NCBI GenBank assembly: GCA_002708925.1
Contig: PAPN01000057.1
Location: forward strand, 1 to 47,303
Source: Paracoccaceae bacterium
GTDB taxonomy: Bacteria > Pseudomonadota > Alphaproteobacteria > Rhodobacterales > Rhodobacteraceae
Length of the DNA stretch: 47,303 bases
Direction: 5' to 3'
Of the stretch, positions 1-7,384 are shown one piece after another. Made by a program: the position numbers and the translations under genes. Numbering within the stretch: the first letter of the stretch is position 1; each line of letters opens with the position of its first letter. Under the pieces are notes generated by a model, which saw nothing but the letters and a program-made list of their open reading frames with translations, was not told the origin of the DNA and did not search any database.

Positions 1-17
1 AAAGGGCTAACGCCCTC

Positions 18-50
18 GGGCCGGGGGGCTGGTCCCCTTGCGCCCGGCCC
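18..50 (+). promoter_or_regulatory. Intergenic hairpin upstream of nrtB
   Basis: GGGCCGGG at 18-25 can pair with CCCGGCCC at 43-50, and a smaller hairpin (AGGGC/GCCCT) precedes it at 3-16. There is no U-tract, so it is a weak candidate for a terminator. A hairpin between a binding-protein gene and its permease gene commonly raises the level of the binding protein by protecting the upstream mRNA; the binding-protein gene would lie left of the window, so this role is inferred. Confidence 0.4.
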
Positions 51-86
51 CACCCCTTCACCCCGAAACCCCGCAGGATCAGACAG

Positions 87-1181
87 ATGACCGCAATTGA
101 CCCCCAACCCCTGTCCGAGGCTGACAAGGCTGCTGAAAAAGAAGCCCGCCGCGCCCGGATGTTCACCCGCATCAACAAGATGGATGCCTGGTTCAAGGTA
201 CTGGGCCTTGCTTGGATCACGCCGATCCTGAAAGCCATCGCTGGCGATAACCCCCGCGCCCAGGGCAAGGAAATCTGGCAATTGCTGGGGGTTCCCCTGC
301 TGGCCATCCTGGCCTTCTTGCTGCTGTGGGGCACGCTGGCCCCCAAGGTGCAGACCTCGCTGGGGGCAATCCCCGGCCCCGCCGCCGTGTGGGAACAGGT
401 TGAAAACCTGCACGAGGACCACCTGCGCGAAAAAGACAAAGAGGCCGCTTTCTATGACCGTCAGGACGCGCGCAATGCCAAGCTGATCGCCGCCGGCAAA
501 GAAGATAAGGTCAAAGAGCGCGCCTATACCGGCAAACCCACCTATTACCAGCAGATCTGGACCTCGATCAAAACCGTGTTCTTCGGGTTCCTGATCGCCA
601 CCATCGTGGCTGTTCCGGTCGGTATCGCCGCCGGTCTGTCCAAGACCGCCAATGCCGCCGTGAACCCGATTGTGCAGATCTTTAAACCCGTGTCGCCGCT
701 GGCCTGGCTGCCGATCGTGACCATGGTTGTCTCGGCTGTGTATGCCACCAATGACGGGATGTTCTCAAAAAGCTTCCTGATCTCGGCCATCACCGTGACC
801 CTGTGTTCGCTGTGGCCGACGCTGATCAACACCGCATTGGGGGTCAGCTCGATTGATAAGGATCTGGTCGCCGTGTCCAAGGTTCTGAAAATGAACACCT
901 ATACCAAGATCACCAAGCTGGTGCTGCCCTCGGCCCTGCCGCTGATCTTTACCGGCCTGCGCCTGTCGCTGGGGGTTGGCTGGATGGTGCTGATCGCCGC
1001 TGAAATGCTGGCGCAGAACCCCGGTCTGGGCAAATTCGTCTGGGATGAGTTCCAGAACGGCTCCAGCCAGTCGCTGGCGAAAATCATGGTGGCCGTGTTC
1101 ACCATCGGGATCATCGGCTTCCTGCTGGACCGTGTGATGTTCGCCCTGCAATCGCTGTTCACCTTCTCGAATAATCGGTGA
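87..1181 (+). CDS. nrtB: Nitrate/nitrite ABC transporter permease (NrtB-like)
   Basis: 364 aa inner-membrane permease of the NrtB/SsuC/TauC family, expected to carry nitrate or nitrite inward with the ATPase encoded next. The start ATG at 87 follows AGGAT. The protein has a charged cytoplasmic N-terminus, a first membrane segment near residues 70-85, a long charged extracytoplasmic stretch (about 105-150, rich in K, E and D), then the classic permease core with the EAA-like loop around residues 262-290 (VSKVLKMNTYTKITKLVLPS). The usual family length is about 270-300 aa, so the N-terminal part is an extension. Its stop overlaps the region of the downstream start. The binding protein NrtA is not in the window. 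Family assignment is firm; the nitrate substrate is inferred from the adjacent nitrate reductase. Confidence 0.88.
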   Translation: MTAIDPQPLSEADKAAEKEARRARMFTRINKMDAWFKVLGLAWITPILKAIAGDNPRAQGKEIWQLLGVPLLAILAFLLLWGTLAPKVQTSLGAIPGPAAVWEQVENLHEDHLREKDKEAAFYDRQDARNAKLIAAGKEDKVKERAYTGKPTYYQQIWTSIKTVFFGFLIATIVAVPVGIAAGLSKTANAAVNPIVQIFKPVSPLAWLPIVTMVVSAVYATNDGMFSKSFLISAITVTLCSLWPTLINTALGVSSIDKDLVAVSKVLKMNTYTKITKLVLPSALPLIFTGLRLSLGVGWMVLIAAEMLAQNPGLGKFVWDEFQNGSSQSLAKIMVAVFTIGIIGFLLDRVMFALQSLFTFSNNR

Positions 1182-1186
1182 TCCCC

Positions 1187-2869
1187 ATGTCGATTAGTTT
1201 CAAAAACGTCCACAAAAGCTTTGGTGAGGGAACGAACGCTCACCATGTTCTGAAAAACATCAACCTTGAGGTAGAAGAAGGCGAGTTCCTGGTCATCCTG
1301 GGCTTTTCCGGCACCGGCAAAACCACCCTGATCAACCTGATGGCCGGTCTGGACACCCCCACCAAGGGCGAGGTCACCTATAAGGGCCAGCCCATCACGG
1401 GCCCCGGCCCCGAACGGGGGGTGATTTTCCAAAGTTACTCGCTGATGCCCTGGCTGACGGTGAACGGCAATGTGGGGCTGGCGGTGGACACGATCTTCCC
1501 CAATCTCAGCAAAAAAGAACGCGCTGAAAAAGTGGCCCATTACGTCAATATGGTGGGCCTGCCCCATGCGGCAACGCGCCGTCCGGCGGAATTGTCGGGC
1601 GGGATGCGCCAGCGTGTGAACGTGGCCCGCGCCCTGGCGATGAACCCCGAGATGCTGCTGCTGGACGAGCCCCTGTCGGCGCTGGACGCGCTGACCCGCG
1701 CCAACCTGGCCGATGAGATCGAACACATCTGGGAAGCGGACAAGAAAACCTGCGTTCTGATCACCAATGACGTGGACGAGGCGATCATCCTGGCCGACCG
1801 CATCATTCCGCTGAACCCGGACGGAACCCTGGGCGAGGCCTTTACCGTGGACATCCCCCGCCCCCGCGACCGGATGGAGATGAACCACCACGAGGGCTTC
1901 AAGAAACTGCGCTCGGAGGTGACGAAATACCTGATGGATGTCGGGATCGAGGCCAAGGCCGAAGGCACCCGCATCCTGCCCAATGTGGAACCGATCCACG
2001 CGGGCTCGGACGTGCCGGCCGCCGTGGCCGACGCGCAGAAGGGCATGATCGACCGCAACTTCCTGGACTTCAGCCAGTTGCACAAGATCTACCCCACCCC
2101 CAAGGGCCCGCTGACCGTGGTCGAGGATTTCAACCTGAAGCTCAACAAGGGCGAGTTCATCTCGCTGATCGGGCATTCGGGCTGCGGCAAATCCACCGTG
2201 CTGACCATGGCCGCCGGGCTGAACTCGATTTCCAAGGGCGCGATCAAACTGGACGGCCGCCATGTGGAAGGCGCCGATCCCGAACGCGCCGTGGTGTTCC
2301 AGTCGCCCAACCTGTTCCCCTGGCTGACAGCCCGCGAAAACTGCGCCATCGGCGTGGACAAGGTCTATCCCAAGGCCAGCCAGGCCGAGCGTCAGGACGT
2401 GGTGGAATACTATCTGGAACGTGTCGGCATGGCCGATGCGATGGACCGGCCCGCCCATTCCATGTCCAACGGGATGAAGCAACGTGTGGGCATCGCCCGC
2501 GCCTTTGCCCTGTCGCCGAAACTGCTGCTGCTGGATGAACCTTTCGGGATGCTGGACAGCCTGACCCGATGGGAGCTGCAAGAGGTTCTGATGGAGGTCT
2601 GGGAGCGCACCAAGGTGACCGCCATCTGCGTAACCCATGACGTGGACGAGGCGATCTTGCTGGCGGACCGCGTGGTCATGATGACCAACGGACCGCAGGC
2701 CACCATCGGGAAAATCGTCGATGTGGATCTACCGCGCCCGCGCTCGCGCAAGGCGCTGCTGGATCACCCCGACTACTACAACTTCCGCCAGGAAGTTCTT
2801 GATTTCCTTGAGGAATACGAGCACGGCGCCAAGCCGAAACCGAAAGCCAAAGCCATAGCCGCGGAGTAA
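1187..2869 (+). CDS. nrtC: Nitrate ABC transporter, two fused ATPase domains (NrtC/NrtD-like)
   Basis: 560 aa protein with two complete ABC ATPase domains in tandem, so one chain supplies both nucleotide-binding domains. ATG at 1187 is preferred; an in-frame GTG at 1178 overlaps the permease stop. Domain 1: Walker A GFSGTGKT near residue 40, signature LSGGMRQR near 135, Walker B LLLDEP, but the H-loop reads ITNDVDEA (Asn in place of His). Domain 2: Walker A GHSGCGKS near 330, signature degenerate as MSNGMKQR near 427, H-loop intact as VTHDVDEA. Both halves resemble NrtD/TauB-type ATPases. Cyanobacterial NrtC instead carries a C-terminal substrate-binding domain, which is absent here. Only 4 bp separate it from the globin gene, so it is in the same operon. 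Confidence 0.88.
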   Translation: MSISFKNVHKSFGEGTNAHHVLKNINLEVEEGEFLVILGFSGTGKTTLINLMAGLDTPTKGEVTYKGQPITGPGPERGVIFQSYSLMPWLTVNGNVGLAVDTIFPNLSKKERAEKVAHYVNMVGLPHAATRRPAELSGGMRQRVNVARALAMNPEMLLLDEPLSALDALTRANLADEIEHIWEADKKTCVLITNDVDEAIILADRIIPLNPDGTLGEAFTVDIPRPRDRMEMNHHEGFKKLRSEVTKYLMDVGIEAKAEGTRILPNVEPIHAGSDVPAAVADAQKGMIDRNFLDFSQLHKIYPTPKGPLTVVEDFNLKLNKGEFISLIGHSGCGKSTVLTMAAGLNSISKGAIKLDGRHVEGADPERAVVFQSPNLFPWLTARENCAIGVDKVYPKASQAERQDVVEYYLERVGMADAMDRPAHSMSNGMKQRVGIARAFALSPKLLLLDEPFGMLDSLTRWELQEVLMEVWERTKVTAICVTHDVDEAILLADRVVMMTNGPQATIGKIVDVDLPRPRSRKALLDHPDYYNFRQEVLDFLEEYEHGAKPKPKAKAIAAE

Positions 2870-2873
2870 GCCA

Positions 2874-3293
2874 ATGGAAGACGCACAGATTCAGCTGGTT
2901 CAGGACAGTTTTGCCAAGGTTGTCCCGATCAAGGAAAAAGCCGCCGAGATTTTCTATGCACGCCTGTTTGAAACAGCCCCCGAGGTGAAACCCTATTTCA
3001 AGGGCAATATGGACGAGCAGGGCATGAAGCTGATGACCACGCTGGGGGTTGTCGTCAACGGGCTGCGCGATCTGGATAAAATCGTTCCCGTCGCGCAGCA
3101 GCTGGCCGTCAAACACGTGGACTATGGCGTGCAGGCCGAGGATTACGATAAGGTCGGCGCGGCGCTTCTTTATACGTTGGACGCGGGTCTGGGCGATGGG
3201 TTCACCGATGAGGTCCAGAACGCCTGGACCGTGGCCTATACCACCCTGGCCGGCGTCATGATCGGTGCCGCCTATCCGGAGGCGGCCGAATAA
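2874..3293 (+). CDS. Single-domain bacterial globin (Vitreoscilla-type)
   Basis: 139 aa globin without a reductase domain. Key positions can be read: CD1 Phe in KPYFKGN, a Gln in the distal E helix (MDEQGMKLM), and the proximal F8 His in VKHVDYGV. Length and pattern fit Vitreoscilla-type hemoglobins and the globin half of flavohemoglobins. It sits between the nitrate transporter and the reductase genes with tiny gaps (4 bp before, 2 bp after), so it is co-transcribed with nitrate assimilation. A role in removing nitric oxide formed from nitrite, or in oxygen handling, is inference from context. Confidence 0.85.
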   Translation: MEDAQIQLVQDSFAKVVPIKEKAAEIFYARLFETAPEVKPYFKGNMDEQGMKLMTTLGVVVNGLRDLDKIVPVAQQLAVKHVDYGVQAEDYDKVGAALLYTLDAGLGDGFTDEVQNAWTVAYTTLAGVMIGAAYPEAAE

Positions 3294-3295
3294 TC

Positions 3296-4537
3296 ATGCC
3301 GCAGAAGCTTGTTGTCATAGGTGCAGGGATGGCCTCGGGGCGGGTGCTGGATCACCTGCTGGCCGACGCGCCGGACGCCTATGACGTCACCCTCTTCAAT
3401 GCTGAACCTCGCGGGAATTATAACCGGCTGATGCTGTCTCCGGTTCTGGCGGGGGAAAAGACCTATCCCGAAATCGTCACCCACGATGATGCCTGGTATG
3501 CGCAAAACGCTGTGACCTGCCGCTTTGGCGAGCGCGTCACCGGCATTGACCGCGACCGCAAGGTGGTGATGTCCGAGACGGGCGAAGTTCCCTATGACAA
3601 ACTTGTGCTGGGCATGGGATCGACCCCCTTCATGATCCCCCTGCCCGGCCACGATCTGAAAGGCGTGATCGCCTATCGTGACCTCGAAGATACCGAGCGC
3701 ATGATCGCCCTGGGTGCCAAACCCGGCGCGCGGGCGGTGGTGATCGGCGGCGGTCTGCTGGGGCTGGAGGCCGCAGCCGGAATGCAGGCGCGCGGCGTGG
3801 ATGTGACCGTGGTGCATATCATGGGCCACCTGATGGAGCGTCAGCTGGATCCGGCCGCGGGCTTTTTGTTGCGCCAGGCGCTGACGGATCGCGGCATCAA
3901 GGTGATGTGCAGCGCCAATTCGCAGGAAATCGTCGGGCAGGATGGCCATGTCACCGCCCTGCGCCTGGAAGACGGCACCGAGCTACCCTGCGATCTGCTG
4001 GTTATGGCCGTCGGCATCCGCCCGGCCACGGCCCTGGGCATTCAGGCCGGGCTAGAGGTCAATCGCGGCATCGTGGTCAATGACCAGATGGTCACCTCGG
4101 ACCCTGATATTCTGGCCGTGGGCGAATGCGTGGAACATGACGGGGCGCTTTTTGGCCTGGTCGCGCCGCTTTACGATCAGGCGCAGATCGTCGCCAAAAC
4201 GCTGCAAGGCATCCCCGCACGGTTCGTGAACAAGGAAGTGTCCACCAAACTGAAGGTCACGGGCTGCGATCTGTTCAGCGCGGGCGATTTCGCCGAGGGC
4301 GAGGACCGGCAGGACATCATCCTGCGCGACCCCACCGGAAAATCCTATAAGCGCCTGATCCTGAAGGATAATAACATCATCGGGGCCGTCATGTATGGCG
4401 ATACGGCCGATGGCGGCTGGTTCTATAACCTGATCCGAGAGGGCGCCGACATCACCGACATGCGCGAGACCCTGATCTTTGGTCCCGATTTCCAGGGAGG
4501 CCCCCCCGTGGACCCTATGGAGGCCGTTGCAGCCTAA
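3296..4537 (+). CDS. FAD-dependent NAD(P)H oxidoreductase, nitrate reductase electron-transfer subunit (NirB N-terminal-like)
   Basis: 413 aa pyridine-nucleotide disulfide oxidoreductase-fold protein. FAD-binding GxGxxxG occurs at the N-terminus (VVIGAGMASG), the NAD(P)H dinucleotide fold at about residues 145-160 (VVIGGGLLGLEAA), and the second FAD motif (DILAVGECVEH) near 270. It matches the N-terminal reductase half of NirB, but the sequence stops before the BFD and siroheme/4Fe-4S nitrite reductase domains. That is the size of the small diaphorase subunit of NADH-dependent assimilatory nitrate reductases (Klebsiella NasC, Bacillus NasB type). With nitrate reductase directly downstream it probably feeds electrons to it. 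It should not be called a nitrite reductase. Confidence 0.8.
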   Translation: MPQKLVVIGAGMASGRVLDHLLADAPDAYDVTLFNAEPRGNYNRLMLSPVLAGEKTYPEIVTHDDAWYAQNAVTCRFGERVTGIDRDRKVVMSETGEVPYDKLVLGMGSTPFMIPLPGHDLKGVIAYRDLEDTERMIALGAKPGARAVVIGGGLLGLEAAAGMQARGVDVTVVHIMGHLMERQLDPAAGFLLRQALTDRGIKVMCSANSQEIVGQDGHVTALRLEDGTELPCDLLVMAVGIRPATALGIQAGLEVNRGIVVNDQMVTSDPDILAVGECVEHDGALFGLVAPLYDQAQIVAKTLQGIPARFVNKEVSTKLKVTGCDLFSAGDFAEGEDRQDIILRDPTGKSYKRLILKDNNIIGAVMYGDTADGGWFYNLIREGADITDMRETLIFGPDFQGGPPVDPMEAVAA

Positions 4538-4633
4538 CCGGATAACGGATGGCTGCAACGGCGAAACAGGACAGTGAATTAACGTCCCCTCCGGGTGCCA
4601 CACTCGGAGGAGACCCCGCCAAGGGAAACCAGA

Positions 4634-7285
4634 ATGCAAGAACCACAGCGCCCGCCTCTTCCTTTTGCCAGCTGCAAAACCACCTGCCCCTATTGCGGCG
4701 TGGGCTGCGGTGTGATCGTCAAACCCGACGCGAAAGGCGGCGTGCAGGCCAAGCCCGACCCCGATCACCCGGCAAATCTGGGACGGCTGTGTTCCAAAGG
4801 AACGGCCCTGGGCGAAACCACCTGGCTTCAGGATCGCCTGCTGACACCCCAGATCAACGGCACCCCCGCCGATTGGGACAGCGCGCTGGATCTGGTCGCG
4901 CAGAAATTCAAGGACACCATCGCCGAACACGGGCCTGACAGCGTGGCCTTTTATGTCTCGGGTCAGTTGCTGACCGAGGATTACTATGTCGCCAACAAGC
5001 TGATGAAGGGCTTTATCGGTTCGGCCAATATCGACACGAATTCGCGCCTGTGCATGGCGTCCTCGGTGTCCGGGCATAAACGCGCCTTTGGCACCGATAC
5101 CGTCCCCGGCCAGTATACCGATCTGGAAACCGCCGATCTGGTGGTGCTGACCGGATCGAACCTGGCGTGGTGCCACCCAGTGCTGTTCCAGCGTATCGTC
5201 GCGGCGAAAAAGGCCAACCCGAAGATGAAGGTCGTCAACATCGACCCGCGCCGCACGGCGACCTCGGATCTGGCCGATCTGCACCTGTCGATTGCACCCG
5301 GAGGCGACGCGGCCCTGTTCAACCGCCTGCTGGTGGAAATTCAGCAACAGGGCGCGGTGGACCCTGATTTCGTGGCGGCCCATGTCGAAGGGTTCGATGC
5401 GGCGATTGACGCGGCCTCTAGCTGCGACAGCGCGGTCACCGGCCTGTCCGAGACCGATATTCAGACCTTCTGCAACATGTGGATCGGCACGGAAAAGGTG
5501 GTCACGGTCTACAGCCAGGGCGTGAACCAGTCCACCGCCGGGGCCGATAAGGTGAACGCGATCCTGAACTGCCACCTGGCCACTGGCCGGATCGGCCAGC
5601 CTGGCATGGGGCCGTTCTCCGTGACCGGACAGCCCAACGCCATGGGCGGGCGCGAGGTGGGCGGGCTGGCCAATATGCTGGCCTGTCACCTGGATCTGGA
5701 AGTGCCCGAGCACCGCTCGGCTGTGAAAACCTTCTGGAACGCGCCGCAGATGCCCGAAGCCCCCGGTGCCAAGGCCGTGGACATGTTCAAGGCCGTAGGC
5801 GATGGCCGGATCAAGGCCCTGTGGGTGATCTGCACCAACCCCGCCGTCTCGATGCCCGATGCCGATACGGTAAAGGCCGCGATCGAGGGCTGCGATTTCG
5901 TCGTCGTCAGCGATCTGACCACCGATACCGACACCGCGCAACTGGCTCATGTCGTGCTGCCCGCCACCGGCTGGGGCGAAAAAGACGGCACCGTCACCAA
6001 TTCCGAACGCTGTATCTCGCGTCAGCGCGGGTTCCTGCCCGCCCCCGGTCAGGCGCGTCACGATTGGGATATTCTGGCCGATGTGGGCCGCCGCATGGGC
6101 TGGCATGACATGTTCGATTTCCAATCCCCCGCCGAGGTTTTCCGCGAATACGCCGCCCTGTCCGGCATCGCCGGGCAGCTGGGCAAGGATTTCGACATCT
6201 CAGGGCTCAGCGCCCTGACAGACGAGGAATACGACACGCTGGAACCCGTCTACTGGCCCGTCACCGCCGTGCGCACAGGCGGGCGGTTCTTTGGTGACGG
6301 GCGGGTTTTTACCCCCTCGGGCAAGGCGCGTATGTTGCCGATCCACTATCGCGCACCGCAATCCACGCCCTCGGCAGAGTATCCGTTCCGTCTGAACACG
6401 GGCCGGGTGCGCGACCATTGGCACACCATGACCCGCACCGCCAAATCCGCGCGCCTGTCGCAGCACCTGGGCGAACCCTATCTGGAAATCCACCCCAGCG
6501 ACGCCGCCGGGCTGGGGCTGGCGCCCGCCGACATCGTGCAGGTGCAAAACCCCTATGGCACGGCCCTGCTGCGGGCGCTGATCACCGATCGCGTGGCCCC
6601 CGGACAGGTCTTCGCGCCGATGCACTGGACCGCGCAATATGCCTCGGCCGGGCGGGTGGACGTGCTGGTGGCCCCCAATACCGATCCGGTTTCAGGCCAG
6701 CCTGAATCCAAGGCCTCGGTGGTGCAGGTACAGAAATTCCAGGCCAGCTGGTACGGGTTTGCCGTGTCCCTGCAAGAGCCCAATGCCGACACGGAATACT
6801 GGGCTCAGGCCCGCAGCGCCAAGGGCTGGCGGATCGAACTTGCCGCCTCGGGCCGTCCCCAGGATTGGGAGGCCTACGCCCGCACCCTGCTGAACGCGCC
6901 GAATGCCCAAGCCATGTCCGTGCTGGACCCGGCCAAGGGCAGTGCCCGCATCGCCCTGATCGAGGACGGGCGGCTGATCGGCGCGCTCTTTGCCTCGGCC
7001 GAGCCGGTCCAGGTGGCGCGCAACCATGTGGCCCATCTGCTGGGCGACGCTCCTCAGGGGGTGCTGGCAGGCCGTCCCGGTGCGGACCGCCCCGATCCCG
7101 GTGCCATCGTCTGCGCCTGTTTCGATGTCGGCGTGAACACCATTCTGGCCGCGATTGCCGAGCAGAAACTGCTCAGCGTCGAGGCCATCGGCGCAGCCCT
7201 GAATGCCGGTACGAACTGCGGATCCTGCCGCCCCGAGCTGGCGGCCCTGCTGGCCTCGGCCACGGTACAGGAAGCCGCTGAATAG
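4634..7285 (+). CDS. nasA: Assimilatory nitrate reductase, molybdenum subunit with C-terminal [2Fe-2S] domain
   Basis: 883 aa cytoplasmic molybdopterin oxidoreductase reducing nitrate to nitrite. Start ATG 4634 follows AAGGGA; an in-frame GTG at 4595 would add 13 unlikely residues. The 4Fe-4S cluster ligands are Cys18, Cys21 and Cys25 (CPYCGVGC) and a Cys in LGRLCSKG. The conserved Cys that usually ligates Mo lies in NSRLCMASS near residue 140. The MopB dimethyl-sulfoxide-reductase-like core is followed by a molydopterin-dinucleotide-binding domain (about 590-710). The C-terminus carries a BFD-like [2Fe-2S] domain: CxC-type CACF near 826 and CGSC near 863. This extra domain is typical of NADH-dependent enzymes that receive electrons from a flavoprotein partner, which is encoded just upstream. 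Confidence 0.92.
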   Translation: MQEPQRPPLPFASCKTTCPYCGVGCGVIVKPDAKGGVQAKPDPDHPANLGRLCSKGTALGETTWLQDRLLTPQINGTPADWDSALDLVAQKFKDTIAEHGPDSVAFYVSGQLLTEDYYVANKLMKGFIGSANIDTNSRLCMASSVSGHKRAFGTDTVPGQYTDLETADLVVLTGSNLAWCHPVLFQRIVAAKKANPKMKVVNIDPRRTATSDLADLHLSIAPGGDAALFNRLLVEIQQQGAVDPDFVAAHVEGFDAAIDAASSCDSAVTGLSETDIQTFCNMWIGTEKVVTVYSQGVNQSTAGADKVNAILNCHLATGRIGQPGMGPFSVTGQPNAMGGREVGGLANMLACHLDLEVPEHRSAVKTFWNAPQMPEAPGAKAVDMFKAVGDGRIKALWVICTNPAVSMPDADTVKAAIEGCDFVVVSDLTTDTDTAQLAHVVLPATGWGEKDGTVTNSERCISRQRGFLPAPGQARHDWDILADVGRRMGWHDMFDFQSPAEVFREYAALSGIAGQLGKDFDISGLSALTDEEYDTLEPVYWPVTAVRTGGRFFGDGRVFTPSGKARMLPIHYRAPQSTPSAEYPFRLNTGRVRDHWHTMTRTAKSARLSQHLGEPYLEIHPSDAAGLGLAPADIVQVQNPYGTALLRALITDRVAPGQVFAPMHWTAQYASAGRVDVLVAPNTDPVSGQPESKASVVQVQKFQASWYGFAVSLQEPNADTEYWAQARSAKGWRIELAASGRPQDWEAYARTLLNAPNAQAMSVLDPAKGSARIALIEDGRLIGALFASAEPVQVARNHVAHLLGDAPQGVLAGRPGADRPDPGAIVCACFDVGVNTILAAIAEQKLLSVEAIGAALNAGTNCGSCRPELAALLASATVQEAAE

Positions 7286-7312
7286 CCCTCGCACCATTGT
7301 GAGCCCACCAGA

Positions 7313-7342
7313 GCGCCGCGCCGATGGTATTCCGCGCGGCGC
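7313..7342 (+). terminator. GC-rich hairpin after the nitrate reductase gene
   Basis: GCGCCGCG at 7313-7320 pairs with CGCGGCGC at 7335-7342 in the 99 bp gap between the nitrate genes and selD. There is no T-run, so factor-independent termination is uncertain; it may only mark the 3' end of the nas transcript. Confidence 0.35.
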
Positions 7343-7384
7343 GCGGTTACATTCGCGGAACCGAATAGCTCCAAGGGCCGCCCC

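Noticed and set aside
899..2638. Long minus-strand open frame (579 codons) opposite the nitrate transporter genes
   Set aside because: His/Gly/Gln-rich composition with no domain; it mirrors the codon bias of the well-supported ABC genes on the plus strand.
3296..4537. Annotation as nitrite reductase large subunit NirB
   Set aside because: The chain ends after the FAD/NAD(P)H domains; there are no siroheme or 4Fe-4S ligand motifs.
4052..6124. 690-codon minus-strand open frame opposite the flavoprotein and nitrate reductase
   Set aside because: Antisense shadow of two strongly supported genes in GC-rich DNA; low-complexity composition.
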